Shown: positions 1 through 8,118, counted from the first letter of the stretch. The stretch: 39,260 bases of DNA from Pirellulales bacterium (GCA_023511675.1 JAIMBC010000019.1:1-39260); one strand, 5' to 3'. Translations and numbers: made by a program. The notes: generated by a model not told the origin, from the letters alone.

Positions 1-1
1 A

Positions 2-253
2 AAAAACAATCGGGAGTGGACCGTGTGCCAGGTGCGGCACGCGACCGATGCGCTGGTTCGTGGGCTGCAGCTTGACCCACAGCAACGCCAGCGGCTGTAT
101 CACCGGGTTGCCCAGCGCATCGCCTATTGCCAGCGTTGCGGCGCCCTGGCCCGCCACTACCACCGGCAACGCACGAGCACGCGCCCTGAACCGGTGAGCC
201 ATTCACATCGGCGCCCTCCGCCGCTGCGAGAAGGATCTGAGCTAGCGCTGTAG
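2..253 (+). CDS. 3' end of an unidentified gene (5' part outside window)
   Basis: The frame is open from the left edge and ends in TAG at 251-253. The track's GTG at 23 is not needed as a start, because the frame stays open upstream with good codon usage. The visible tail is basic and helical, with a motif like QRQRLYHRVAQRIAYCQR followed by an Arg/His/Pro-rich end. It feels like the C-terminus of a planctomycete conserved hypothetical or transposase-like protein, but I cannot name the family. It is convergent with the HTTM gene, with only about 75 bases between the two stops. The third-position G+C bias supports real coding. Confidence 0.45.
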   Translation, partial: KNNREWTVCQVRHATDALVRGLQLDPQQRQRLYHRVAQRIAYCQRCGALARHYHRQRTSTRPEPVSHSHRRPPPLREGSELAL

Positions 254-328
254 TACTAGGCGTCTCGCCGTGCTTTGCCAGAAGTACACGGCCGGATAGC
301 CTACGTGGCGGATGTTGCGTGGCGGCAG

Positions 329-1321
329 CTACGCGTCTGGCCGGCGTTGCAGCAACTCAGGCGGCAAGAAGGAGAGCGAGGCCACAAACATGGCCGCGGC
401 GAATGCCTCCAGCCCGGATGCCAGGCCCAACAGCAGCCAGTGGATGGCACCCAGGCCCAACAGCAGGGGCCGGGCACGCCGCACCCAGAGCAAGATCGGA
501 GCCGCCAGTTCGTACAGAACAACGGCGTGCGTCCAGAAGTTGACGGTGTAGACGTGCCCTCGCAGCCAGGACCAGTCGAGCAGGGCGGATTCCGGCCGCA
601 GGGCGATGAACCACATGGCCGAGCCGTTCAGCCACGCGTCGCTCTCCAGGCTATAGAGCTGCCCCATCGCCATCATCAGGCAAACCAGCGCGAAGTGAAT
701 CTGAAGTAGGCGTGTTGCTACGGTAGCGCTCCAGCGCGGGGGGGGCGGTGGGGTCTGCTCATCGGCCCATCGGCCGCTGCGGCGGCGGGCCAGCCAGCAA
801 TCGAGCGACCAGCTTGCCCCGCTGGGCCCGAGGGCCAGATAGAACAGCATGAAAGCAAGCACCGGCTCGAACTCAGAACTGAGCATGGGGGCACGGTGGA
901 AATAAGCAAGGGCCGCCGCCAGCGTGAGCCAGCCGGTAATACGGGTCCACAGCCCACAGGCAAAGGCCGCGGTCACCATCATGGCTGCGCCGTGTGCTGC
1001 CCAGAGCAGCCCGACGGAGTCGATGTAGTCCAGGTAGGACCAGCGGACGCGCGGCCGGATCAGTTCGGGCTGGTTGCGCGAGGTAGGTTCGGGCGCGCCG
1101 TTGAGCTGCCGCACGGTAGAGACCGGGAACATGCTCTGGGGGCCGAAGAAGCGTTGCAGGTCGGGCGTGAATGTTGCCAGGTTGTAGAGCGCAAGCAAAC
1201 CGGCCAGCAGGCGGAGCAAACCCAGCGTGGTCGTCTGGGTGGGGGTGTACCAGAAGCGGTTCCACCCCTGCCCCCAGGCCGTGATCAGATCACGGAAGTA
1301 AGAAGAAACGGCGCGCCACAT
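329..1321 (-). CDS. HTTM-domain integral membrane protein
   Basis: This is a 330-residue protein of the HTTM family, the membrane domain related to vitamin K-dependent gamma-carboxylase. Its substrate is unknown. Hydrophobic segments appear near residues 32-51 (LGLLRLLAGLLALYNLATF), 100-125, 130-145, 150-170, 210-228, 265-282 and 290-320, which fits a multi-pass inner-membrane protein. The motif GLWTRITGWLTLA followed by a loop with FHRAP is typical of bacterial HTTM proteins. The start lies 5 bases after the stop of the 235-residue gene upstream, so the two are co-transcribed. No carboxylase-specific luminal domain is present, so carboxylation should not be assumed. The family call is fairly secure; the function is not known. 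Confidence 0.75.
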   Translation of the reverse strand: MWRAVSSYFRDLITAWGQGWNRFWYTPTQTTTLGLLRLLAGLLALYNLATFTPDLQRFFGPQSMFPVSTVRQLNGAPEPTSRNQPELIRPRVRWSYLDYIDSVGLLWAAHGAAMMVTAAFACGLWTRITGWLTLAAALAYFHRAPMLSSEFEPVLAFMLFYLALGPSGASWSLDCWLARRRSGRWADEQTPPPPPRWSATVATRLLQIHFALVCLMMAMGQLYSLESDAWLNGSAMWFIALRPESALLDWSWLRGHVYTVNFWTHAVVLYELAAPILLWVRRARPLLLGLGAIHWLLLGLASGLEAFAAAMFVASLSFLPPELLQRRPDA

Positions 1322-1325
1322 GGGG

Positions 1326-2033
1326 TCAAGGCTCCTGGCTGGCGGGCGCTACATCCTGTGCCGACTCGCGTTTGAGCACCTCGACCTGGCCTGGCTGCAC
1401 AATCAGGTCGTATTCGACCACGGTGCGGAGGTAGGCACTGCCGTAAGGGTCGAGATCCTGGGGATTGTTCGATTGCCAGGCATCCATGGGGCGAGGGTAG
1501 ACGCGGCGGCAGGCAATGCGGCCGGAATCGGCACCCGTTTCATGGACCAACCTGGCGGCGACGGCGCGCGGAATCAGCCCCGCCAGCGTATCGTCTTCCA
1601 CGAGCAGGGCGGTGTTTACCGCCAGCCGCTGGTAGCGCTTGCGGCGCAAGGGCGGCTGCATGCCCCGCGGCGGGAGCCGCACCTGAAGCGGCGGGCCGTC
1701 GCCGCGGCCCAATTCGAGTTCAAAGAAGTGGTCGGTATCCTCCGGGGCGGCCTCCAGCAAGGCAGGCGGCCCCACGCGGGCCGGCTGGTAGTAGCTGATC
1801 TGGTACTGGTAAGAGAGGTCCATGGCCAGCATCTGCAAGTAGGGCCTGATGCCGGGCACGGCGCGAAGCTGGAACGCGAGGGGCGAGGGAGATGCGTTGC
1901 GCGAGGCCACGCCGATCGCCAGGGCGCACAGGTGCAGAAAGAGCAAGAAGGTCACCGTCGTGCGGACGGCCTGGTTGGGCGCGCCTGTGGGCGTGACACT
2001 GCTGCCGCTGGGAGGGGAAGCTGGGCTGGACAC
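1326..2033 (-). CDS. Membrane-anchored partner of the HTTM protein
   Basis: This is a 235-residue protein of unknown function. It has a Pro/Ser-rich N-terminus, one hydrophobic segment at about residues 25-45 (TFLLFLHLCALAIGVASR) and a soluble domain of about 190 residues expected outside the membrane. The GTG start at 2033 has a weak GGAAG about 9 bases upstream. The gene sits directly before the HTTM gene, with 4 bases between stop and start. Small single-span proteins are commonly found beside bacterial HTTM proteins, so they may act as a complex; that is inference from neighbourhood. The C-terminal part carries a YLRTVVEYDLIVQPG strand-like motif. No catalytic motif is recognised. Confidence 0.7.
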   Translation of the reverse strand: MSSPASPPSGSSVTPTGAPNQAVRTTVTFLLFLHLCALAIGVASRNASPSPLAFQLRAVPGIRPYLQMLAMDLSYQYQISYYQPARVGPPALLEAAPEDTDHFFELELGRGDGPPLQVRLPPRGMQPPLRRKRYQRLAVNTALLVEDDTLAGLIPRAVAARLVHETGADSGRIACRRVYPRPMDAWQSNNPQDLDPYGSAYLRTVVEYDLIVQPGQVEVLKRESAQDVAPASQEP

Positions 2034-2135
2034 GTTTGGCGTCTTCCGTGTGCTGGGAGGGCGAGGCCGCTTTCAGGCAGGTTGCCTGCACCTTCGCCCC
2101 CGCTGGTAAAGCTTAGCCGACAATTTGCGGCGCGC

Positions 2136-2172
2136 AAAAACAGAGCCGGGCAGCCATGGGGCAGCCCGGCTC
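2136..2172 (-). terminator. Rho-independent terminator after the Cys-rich gene
   Basis: Read on the minus strand, GAGCCGGGC pairs perfectly with GCCCGGCTC across a 12-base loop and is followed by TGTTTTTG. It lies about 65 bases after the stop of the Cys-rich gene and before the HTTM pair, so it separates the two transcription units. Confidence 0.75.
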
Positions 2173-2236
2173 GTGTCAGTGCTCGGGCAGGTGGTGCACC
2201 CGCCCGGGCAGTTTGCCTTTGGGTCGAGGCTAAGCT

Positions 2237-2656
2237 CTACCGGCGGAAGGCCACCGTGTGGAAGCCGACCGGGTTGCGGTCCAGGCTCGCACCGGTGGGA
2301 GCCGGGGCGCCCACGCTGCCGCCACCGCTCTCGCCACCCTGCTGGCCGCCGTCACCACCGCCGCAGGCGGGGGCGCAGCAGGCCGGAGCGCAGCAGGCGG
2401 GGGCACAGCAGTCGTGGCAGCCACGGCAACGGCGAGCACGCCGGCCGCGGCAGCCATGGCACCGATCGCCACGGCAACGCCGGCCGCGGCAATCATGGCA
2501 AGCCGAGTCGCAAGCGCAGCCGCCGTCGCAAGCGCAGGCAGCATGGCAGCCGTGGCAGCCATGGCCAGCAACGGCCGTCTTCCCCTCGCCGCCCAACAGC
2601 GCGAGACCAACCACCGCGAAGAAGATCGCGATGCCAAACACCAATGCACGATTCAT
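2237..2656 (-). CDS. Small secreted Cys-rich protein
   Basis: This is a 139-residue protein. The start at 2656 (MNRALVFGIAIF) is chosen over the track's upstream TTG because GGAGG lies 8 bases before this ATG. Residues 1-30 form a signal peptide or anchor ending near AVAG. The mature part is dominated by Cys, Gly, His, Arg and Ala. It has CxxC and CxC runs (HGCHGCHAACACDGGCACDS), a basic CRGRRCRG section and three CCAPA units, then a Gly-rich stretch and a low-complexity tail. This composition suggests metal binding or disulfide cross-linking outside the cytoplasm; that is inference. Cys-rich secreted proteins of this kind occur in planctomycetes. The gene has its own candidate promoter and a terminator. 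Overlapping frames are also open because of the repeats, but lack this signal peptide and RBS. Confidence 0.65.
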   Translation of the reverse strand: MNRALVFGIAIFFAVVGLALLGGEGKTAVAGHGCHGCHAACACDGGCACDSACHDCRGRRCRGDRCHGCRGRRARRCRGCHDCCAPACCAPACCAPACGGGDGGQQGGESGGGSVGAPAPTGASLDRNPVGFHTVAFRR

Positions 2657-2861
2657 TCCGCACTCCTCCAAAAACAGGTACCGTACCGGTAAGGGAATCC
2701 CATGCTGCCGTCCGTTACTGTTCCCCCATTTGGGACGGCGGCCAGACGGGGGAGAGGTTCAACCTCCAAAAACTTGCACTCTTGCTCGGCCTGGCGCCGC
2801 CAGAGATGCTTGCCTCTAGCGACTGCACAAGCTCCGCAAGATCACGTTGTTTAGGATGCAT

Positions 2862-2889
2862 AAGTTATCATTGCCGATTCCGATGTCAA
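2862..2889 (-). promoter_or_regulatory. Candidate sigma-70-type promoter for the Cys-rich gene
   Basis: On the minus strand a perfect -35 TTGACA (2889-2884) is followed after 16 bases by TAACTT (2867-2862). The stretch is less GC-rich than its surroundings. It would give a leader of about 200 bases before the start at 2656. No other recognised feature fills 2657-2990. Confidence 0.4.
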
Positions 2890-2987
2890 GCGGCAACTGG
2901 ATAATTTGCATCTAATGAGTGAACTGGGTCGAATGGCAAAGCTGCGTTGATTCTCGTGCAAATGTAGCTTGAAATCAACCGCTTTGC

Positions 2988-3030
2988 ACAAAAAAGAAAG
3001 CGGCCCCCGAGCTCCCCGGAGGCCGCCTCG
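2988..3030 (-). terminator. Rho-independent terminator after the lipoprotein gene
   Basis: On the minus strand GCGGCCTCCGG pairs (one G-T wobble) with the CGGGGGCCGC arm and is followed by TTTCTTTTTTG. It lies about 35 bases after the lipoprotein stop at 3065. Confidence 0.75.
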
Positions 3031-3064
3031 CCAGAATCGACAGAAGTTCTTACGCCGTAGATAC

Positions 3065-3673
3065 TTAGCGGCGAGTTCCCCTCGTGCTGCCCTTGTTGCC
3101 TGAGCCACCTCGCGGCGGCTTCGCCGCCTCCCCGGATCGCTCCGCCTCGCGACGCGCCAGCTCGCGCTCCGCTTCCGCCTGCTTGCGCTCCATCTCTTCC
3201 GGCCGCTCAAAGTTGAGTTCGATCGGCTCCAGGTCTTCATAGACGCGGGTCACCAGCCCCCAGATCCGCCAGCCGGCTTTCTCGCGCTTCAGCAGCCATT
3301 CGATCCGATCCGTGTGCGGCGCGCCCTGGGCGTTGATGTCGGTCCAGGTGCTTTGCACCCGCGCACGATCCTTCCCCAGCCGCGTCACCTCGCCGACTTT
3401 GAAGCTGGCCGTGTCGCTGCCGGGGGGGGCCACCACCATGCCGTACTCGGTCGTACGCTTCCGTGCCAGGGTGGTCAACATGGCGGCCGCTGCATCGTCG
3501 TCTCCCACGCGGACCGCTTCGAGAAACTGGTAAACCACACGATCAGGGCCGGGCTGCGGATCGGCAGCCTGGACTGGCCCCTTCGCTGCGTGCTGTTCCG
3601 TGCCGGTACGGCTGCATCCAGCCAGCAAACCTGCCAGAAACCCCATGACCAGTAGAGGTCGCGTGCGCACCAT
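3065..3673 (-). CDS. Putative lipoprotein with charged C-terminal tail
   Basis: This is a 202-residue protein. The start at 3673 (MVRTRPLL) is chosen because GGAGG lies 6 bases upstream; the track's ATG at 3694 would bury that RBS inside the gene. The N-terminus has a signal peptide with lipobox LAGC, so Cys near residue 20 is probably lipidated. Residues 45-150 look like a small alpha+beta domain of the SnoaL/NTF2-like or DUF4878 kind (YQFLEAVRVGDDDAAAAML, then a strand ending WRIWGLVTRVY). That fold call is only a guess from the pattern. The last 50 residues are a charged EMERKQAEAERELARREAER helix and a Gly/Arg tail. The function is unknown. Confidence 0.7.
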   Translation of the reverse strand: MVRTRPLLVMGFLAGLLAGCSRTGTEQHAAKGPVQAADPQPGPDRVVYQFLEAVRVGDDDAAAAMLTTLARKRTTEYGMVVAPPGSDTASFKVGEVTRLGKDRARVQSTWTDINAQGAPHTDRIEWLLKREKAGWRIWGLVTRVYEDLEPIELNFERPEEMERKQAEAERELARREAERSGEAAKPPRGGSGNKGSTRGTRR

Positions 3674-3867
3674 CGCCATCCTCCATGCAGGCATTCATGT
3701 TGCCGGCCGCGACGCGGCCGCGGCACTGCGGGTCACGGTGCCGGATCTGCGCGTGCGGCTGCCGGGCTGTTGAGTGGCAGAGTGTGGCAAGATCGGGTCA
3801 GCAGGTCAAGCGTGATTCTCCTGGCAGCATGCCAGCACGCGGCGACAGCGCGGCCTACCAAATGTGC

Positions 3868-3896
3868 TTGTGAACACGCCAAGGTCGCCATACAAT
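3868..3896 (+). promoter_or_regulatory. Promoter of ndk
   Basis: TTGTGA (3868-3873), a 17-base spacer and TACAAT (3891-3896) make a good housekeeping-sigma promoter, with a leader of about 40 bases before the ndk start at 3943. Confidence 0.6.
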
Positions 3897-3942
3897 TTTC
3901 CACTTTTCCGCACCATGCCAGGTTGCCAGGGAGGTTGCGTTC

Positions 3943-4407
3943 ATGGAGCGCACGCTGATTCTGTTCAAGCCCGATTGTGTCCAGCGGCGTCTGGTGGGCC
4001 GCATCCTTGCTCGCTTCGAAGACAAGGGCTTCAACCTCGTGGCGATGAAGATGATGCAAGTGACTCCCGAGCTGGCCCGCCGGCATTACGCTGAGCACGT
4101 AGACAAGCCCTTCTACCCGTCTCTGGAGGCCTTCATCACCGGCGGGCCGCTCATCGCTGCCATCCTTGAAGGCCCGGAGGCCATCCGTGTGGTTCGTGAG
4201 ATGCTGGGGCCCACCTCTGGCTTGAAGGCTCCCGCCGGTACGATTCGAGGAGACTTCAGTTCCAGCCGCCAGATGAACCTCATCCACGCCTCGGACGGCC
4301 CGGCTGCCGCCGAGCGAGAGATCCAGCTCTATTTCCGCAGCGACGAGATCGTGTCCTCCCGCCCCACGCTGGCACCTTGGCTGCAAGCCCCAGACGAGCA
4401 GAACTGA
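3943..4407 (+). CDS. ndk: Nucleoside diphosphate kinase
   Basis: This 154-residue enzyme moves the terminal phosphate from ATP to other nucleoside diphosphates through a phospho-histidine, balancing NTP and dNTP pools in the cytoplasm. It opens with the family pattern ERTLILFKPDCVQRRLVG. The LIHASD active-site motif places the catalytic His at residue 115. The GPTSGLKAPAGTIRGDF segment before it is the nucleotide-binding region. The length matches the usual 140-155 residues, with a short C-terminal extension. GGGAGG lies 8 bases before the ATG. It has its own promoter and is transcribed away from the lipoprotein gene. Confidence 0.97.
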   Translation: MERTLILFKPDCVQRRLVGRILARFEDKGFNLVAMKMMQVTPELARRHYAEHVDKPFYPSLEAFITGGPLIAAILEGPEAIRVVREMLGPTSGLKAPAGTIRGDFSSSRQMNLIHASDGPAAAEREIQLYFRSDEIVSSRPTLAPWLQAPDEQN

Positions 4408-4446
4408 AGCGGCCAGCCGCGCGCGGCCGTCCTTGAGGAGGCACGC

Positions 4447-4701
4447 TTGACCAAGCATCTCCTCTTTAAGGTGCAGCCCACGTCCGAAACCTACTCCCGC
4501 CGAGCGCTACAGCAGAACAACTCGGCCGGCAGAAATGGCCCAACCGCCGCTGGCGTGCCACCGTGGTGGCTGCTTCAACGCCACGGTTCGCGCTCATCCT
4601 TGAGACGCGGTCCGGCGAAGCGTGCTCTGCCGGGCGACGCAGCGCCAGCCGAGGCGTTCGGCGGGCACGTGCTCGCCAGGCACCGCGCTGGGGTAGCCTG
4701 A
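4447..4701 (+). CDS. Doubtful small ORF with a strong RBS and TTG start
   Basis: AGGAGG sits 5 bases before a TTG codon 40 bases after ndk, and an 84-residue frame follows. The product (starting MTKHLLFKVQPTSETYSRR) matches nothing I recognise, turns Arg/Ala/Gly-rich, and runs into the first unit of the palindromic repeat. It could be a small gene, a decayed gene or chance. The RBS is the only positive evidence. Confidence 0.25.
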   Translation: MTKHLLFKVQPTSETYSRRALQQNNSAGRNGPTAAGVPPWWLLQRHGSRSSLRRGPAKRALPGDAAPAEAFGGHVLARHRAGVA

Positions 4702-4838
4702 ACGCCTAAATCTAGCGCCTTCTTGGGCAAAAGGAATGACGACGATGACGGGGCTACCCCGAACGCCTGGATGTAGCACGATCACACGCCTCCGCGACTT
4801 GCTTGGCATTGGGGCTACGTTTAACGTCTGGAGGTAGC
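4690..4838. repeat. Three regularly spaced palindromic repeats (27-28 bp, 33-bp spacers)
   Basis: Units lie at 4690-4716, 4750-4777 and 4811-4838. They share GGGG, a GCTAC-type left arm, the core AACGCCT (AACGTCT in unit 3) and a GTAGC right arm, so units 2 and 3 can fold as GCTAC/GTAGC hairpins. The two gaps are each exactly 33 bases and unrelated in sequence. Identity between units is only moderate and there are no cas genes, so this is a degenerate palindromic repeat with CRISPR-like geometry, not a supported CRISPR. The array ends about 45 bases before the next gene. Confidence 0.6.
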
Positions 4839-4882
4839 ATCGCCGCAAGCCTGTCTCCTGATGCAGCAAGGAACTGCCAGAG

Positions 4883-5374
4883 ATGCCCGAAGAGCACGGC
4901 CCGCCACTGCACGCACTGAGAATCTTCATTGCGGGCATCATGCAAGGCTCCCATGTGGGCGCTGTGATTCATCACCAGGGCTACCGCCAGCGGTTGGCAG
5001 CGCTGTTGGCGGCCGCGTTTCCTCATGCCGAAATCTACGACCCGCTGGCAGACCACCAGCGGTCGCTCACATACGAGGACGCTTTGGCTCGCCAGGTGTT
5101 CTTTCACCACATTCGGCTTTGCAGCGAGGTGGACGTGGTGGTGGCCTATCTGCCCGAAGCCTCGCTGGGCACAGCCATCGAGATGTGGGAAGCGCGCCGC
5201 CATGGCCGCCGCGTGCTGACGATCAGCCCGCTGAAGCACAACTGGGCGGTGAAGTTCCTCAGCGACCAGGTGTACGGCGATCTGGAGGAGTTTGCCGCTG
5301 CCCTGGCTGCCGGCCGTGTGCAGCGATTGCTCTGGCCGGAGGAAGGCAGCCGGACTCAGGATGTTGAGACATAG
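4883..5374 (+). CDS. Nucleoside 2-deoxyribosyltransferase-like protein
   Basis: This is a 163-residue protein with a flavodoxin-like Rossmann layout. It opens with strand FIAGIM, then YRQRLAALLAAAFPHAEIYDP, the CSEVDVVVAYLP strand and the SLGTAIEMWEA motif. The last motif matches the place in the nucleoside 2-deoxyribosyltransferase superfamily where the catalytic Glu follows a G-T pair. The family swaps bases on deoxynucleosides or hydrolyses nucleotides; many members are uncharacterised. The ATG at 4883 has AAGGA about 10 bases upstream. The gene stands alone, downstream of the palindromic repeat. Fold call fairly good; activity unproven. Confidence 0.65.
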   Translation: MPEEHGPPLHALRIFIAGIMQGSHVGAVIHHQGYRQRLAALLAAAFPHAEIYDPLADHQRSLTYEDALARQVFFHHIRLCSEVDVVVAYLPEASLGTAIEMWEARRHGRRVLTISPLKHNWAVKFLSDQVYGDLEEFAAALAAGRVQRLLWPEEGSRTQDVET

Positions 5375-5494
5375 CCGCGGCCAGTTTGCCGGGCGGTCCG
5401 GCCGTTGCGCGGCTACCGCGCACCGCCGTCCCGCGACGTTGCCGACAGTGGTGCCTACCGTCGCATCACGGATGGCAAGGGGCTAGCGTCCTGC

Positions 5495-5662
5495 GATCTT
5501 GCCGGCCCGCGCCGTGGCTGGGGGCGTTGACGGCGCACGCCATGCGTTGACGAGTTCGCGGCAGAGTCGGTGCGCCGGGGCGTTTACGGCCCAGGGCGTA
5601 GGCGGGCGCATACGTCGTCCACGCCGTGCGTTGGCGCGTAGGCCGCCCACGCCGTGGGTTGG
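5495..5662. repeat. Degenerate 28-bp tandem minisatellite, six units
   Basis: Read on the minus strand, consecutive 28-base units start at 5662, 5634, 5606, 5578, 5550 and 5522. Units 1, 2, 5 and 6 share a CACGGCGTGG-type core; unit 3 is weaker and unit 4 is barely recognisable. Because 28 is not a multiple of 3, the ORFs called here are frame-rotating artefacts. The rest of the 491-base gap 5375-5865 shows no gene I can support. Confidence 0.55.
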
Positions 5663-5865
5663 TCGCGCACGCTGTGCCATGCTGCCGCGGCCGAGGAGCA
5701 GTCGCTGGCGCTTCTGGCGGGGCGGGCTGCTTTGCCGGAGATCGCGTTTGGGCATGCGCGGCGTCGATCACACGGGTGTCGGGGCGGGCTGGCTTCAATG
5801 CCGGGAGGATGCTCCACCTCGTTGGGCGGGCCGTCGCGCCGCCAGCGGGATCAACGAGCCCGGGC

Positions 5866-8118
5866 TCAATCTGTTTCCGGTTCGATCAGGAAGCACTCGC
5901 CGTCCAGATTGATCAGCACAGGCTCATCGAACACCAGGTACTGGGAGAGGCGTTTGCCGTGGCGAGCGGCGAGGTCGAAGTACTCGTCGCTGAACTGGGC
6001 CACGCGCTTGGCATGACGTTGCATCTCCTCGGTGACCGTGGCATCGACCCACTGGCTGTTCTTGCGGTAGAACGCCTTGTTGCCGATGTTGCGCACGGTA
6101 TCGACCACCACATCCCTGTCCGAGGCGGCATCGCGATACACGGCCTGGCCTCCGGGTCCGGCGGGAGCAGCAGCCAGGTTCTGACCGCGCAGCAGTTCGG
6201 CCTTGGCGCGGCGCTGCGAGAAGCCGCCCTGCCCCTCCGCCATCTTCAGTTGGTCCACCTCCCTGGCGGCCCGTGGCAGATTCGCTGCCACGCTCAGAGG
6301 CGCGCTCTCGTCCGCCAGGAAGGAGGTGTAGGGCGTGAGAATGCCATGCCGCGTGGAAAGGCCCACCAGCTCCTTCACCAATTCCTCGTTGGGGCCGTTC
6401 AGGTCCAGTTCGTCGATGATCTCGCCAATGCGGCGAATGGCCCACAGTTTCTCCACAAAGGCAAACGTCTCGTCCTTGCTCTCGCCGGCAAACTCCGCCG
6501 GAAAGTCGAACGCCTGCGGCTGCCCTTGCATCATCCCCCTGATCACCACCCGCGCCGCGCCCGCCTGCCGGTAACGGCCCACGACCACAAGCTGCTCGCC
6601 GGCAAACAAGTCGAACGCCCCTCTCGGATAGACACGATTGACCGCAGCCCCAGCCCCTCCGTCCAGCGTGATTTCCACCTGCACGTCCGTCAGCACCGGC
6701 GCCTCGATTTTGCGGTACAGCGATGCCACGCGCTCCTCGAGATTCTCCTTCGGGCGCACATACTCGCTCTGGCCGAAGTGTGCCCGGGCCAGCCGGTCCA
6801 ACAGGCGGCTGTTGACGTCGTAGCCCACGCCAAACACGATCATGCGGGCACGCACCTGGTTCTGCGCCTTGCTGTTGGCGACGATGCGCATCTCGTTGGT
6901 CTCACCGGCGGTGGGCAAACCGTCGGTGAGAAACAGCACGTAGTTGGGACGGCTGGAATCCTTGAGTTGCGCCAGGGCCGTGGCCAGGGCGCCGTCGATG
7001 TTGGTGCTGCCGCCGGCGTAAATGCCCTCGACAAAGGCCAGCGCCTGGCTGCGGCTTTCTTCCGTGTAGCGCTGCAGTTCGGGGCGGAAGGACTCGACCC
7101 CGCTGTCGTAGGTGATGATGTTGAACAGATCCCCCTCCCGGAGGTTGTTGAGCACGAACTTGAGCGCCCCCCGGGCCTGCTCGATCTTCTCGCCGCTCAT
7201 GCTGCCGGAGCGATCGAGCACGAACAGCACGGTCTTGGCTGCCGGCTCTGCCATGGCGGCACGCACGTCCGGGCTGGCGAGAATGAGAAAGTACCCCTCG
7301 TCATTCGCCGGCTTGTAGCTCATCACGCTAGCGCCCACGGGTCCCTCGCCCACGTCGTAGAAGAGGCGAAAGTCGCTGCTGGGGATCACGCGTTCCGCCT
7401 TGTACGTCACGGTGGCCGTGCGTGCCTCGCGCACCACGTCGACCGTGTGCGTCGGACTGTACACGTTCTTGATCTCGGCCTGAGACTCAATGGTCAGGCG
7501 AAGATTCAGCCGCTCCAGCGGCTCCGAGGTGTATCGCGCGGTGGCCAGGGGGAAGAGAAAATCGGTCAGGCCGCGGTCCTTCCGGCAGAGCTGCGTGTAG
7601 CGCAGGGAGACCTTCCGCTCGGCGCCGGGTGGGACCGGAAACACGCTGGTCTGGAACAGGCCCGTCCCCATCCACTCCAGCAGCGCCGGATCGCGGTTCT
7701 TGCGCACGATCTCCTCATACAGGCGGCGGGCCTCTTCCTTGCCCAGCAGCTTGGCGGGGTACTCCTTCCCATCGATCAGCAGCGTAAGCTGGTCGATAGC
7801 CCCATCGTACGGCAGCGGGAAGACGAAACACACTTCCATGACCACGCTGCCGGTGTTCACAAACGACTGCGAAACCTGCACACGCGCCACCTGTTCTTGC
7901 AGCCGCACCTGCACGTCCAGCTCCTTGATCTTGTAGCTGGCCGTCGGTACCGGCGGCGGCACAATAATGATGGGCCGCGGCAACCTCATCTGCTGATCCG
8001 GCTGCACATTCACCAGCAGCCCCTGCCCCCACGCCGCCGAGGCTGCCAGCATCAGCATGCAATTCATCAACCCTGCTGCCCACACGACGCGGCCAGCCCG
8101 AACAAGCTGCCTGAACAT
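5866..8118 (-). CDS. VIT and von Willebrand factor A domain protein
   Basis: This is a 750-residue exported protein with the architecture of inter-alpha-trypsin-inhibitor heavy-chain-like bacterial proteins. Residues 1-32 are a signal peptide (LMNCMLMLAASAAWGQ). The VIT domain covers about 60-190, with VSQSFVNTGSVVMEVCFVFP. The VWA domain covers about 295-470 with an intact metal-ion adhesion site: DRSGS with Asp302, the Thr in GGSTNIDGAL and the Asp in FLTDGLPT. A beta-rich region and the conserved RHGILTPYTSFL motif follow, typical of this family. Its role is probably protein binding at the cell surface or in the periplasm. GAGGAG lies 9 bases before the ATG. The 857-residue ORF on the opposite strand is a shadow. 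Confidence 0.9.
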   Translation of the reverse strand: MFRQLVRAGRVVWAAGLMNCMLMLAASAAWGQGLLVNVQPDQQMRLPRPIIIVPPPVPTASYKIKELDVQVRLQEQVARVQVSQSFVNTGSVVMEVCFVFPLPYDGAIDQLTLLIDGKEYPAKLLGKEEARRLYEEIVRKNRDPALLEWMGTGLFQTSVFPVPPGAERKVSLRYTQLCRKDRGLTDFLFPLATARYTSEPLERLNLRLTIESQAEIKNVYSPTHTVDVVREARTATVTYKAERVIPSSDFRLFYDVGEGPVGASVMSYKPANDEGYFLILASPDVRAAMAEPAAKTVLFVLDRSGSMSGEKIEQARGALKFVLNNLREGDLFNIITYDSGVESFRPELQRYTEESRSQALAFVEGIYAGGSTNIDGALATALAQLKDSSRPNYVLFLTDGLPTAGETNEMRIVANSKAQNQVRARMIVFGVGYDVNSRLLDRLARAHFGQSEYVRPKENLEERVASLYRKIEAPVLTDVQVEITLDGGAGAAVNRVYPRGAFDLFAGEQLVVVGRYRQAGAARVVIRGMMQGQPQAFDFPAEFAGESKDETFAFVEKLWAIRRIGEIIDELDLNGPNEELVKELVGLSTRHGILTPYTSFLADESAPLSVAANLPRAAREVDQLKMAEGQGGFSQRRAKAELLRGQNLAAAPAGPGGQAVYRDAASDRDVVVDTVRNIGNKAFYRKNSQWVDATVTEEMQRHAKRVAQFSDEYFDLAARHGKRLSQYLVFDEPVLINLDGECFLIEPETD

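Noticed and set aside
4690-4838. CRISPR array
   Set aside because: Repeat identity is too low, only three units exist and no cas genes are in the window; reported as a palindromic repeat instead.
4594-4941. Minus-strand 115-residue ORF
   Set aside because: It is made largely of the three palindromic repeats and overlaps the start of the deoxyribosyltransferase-like gene.
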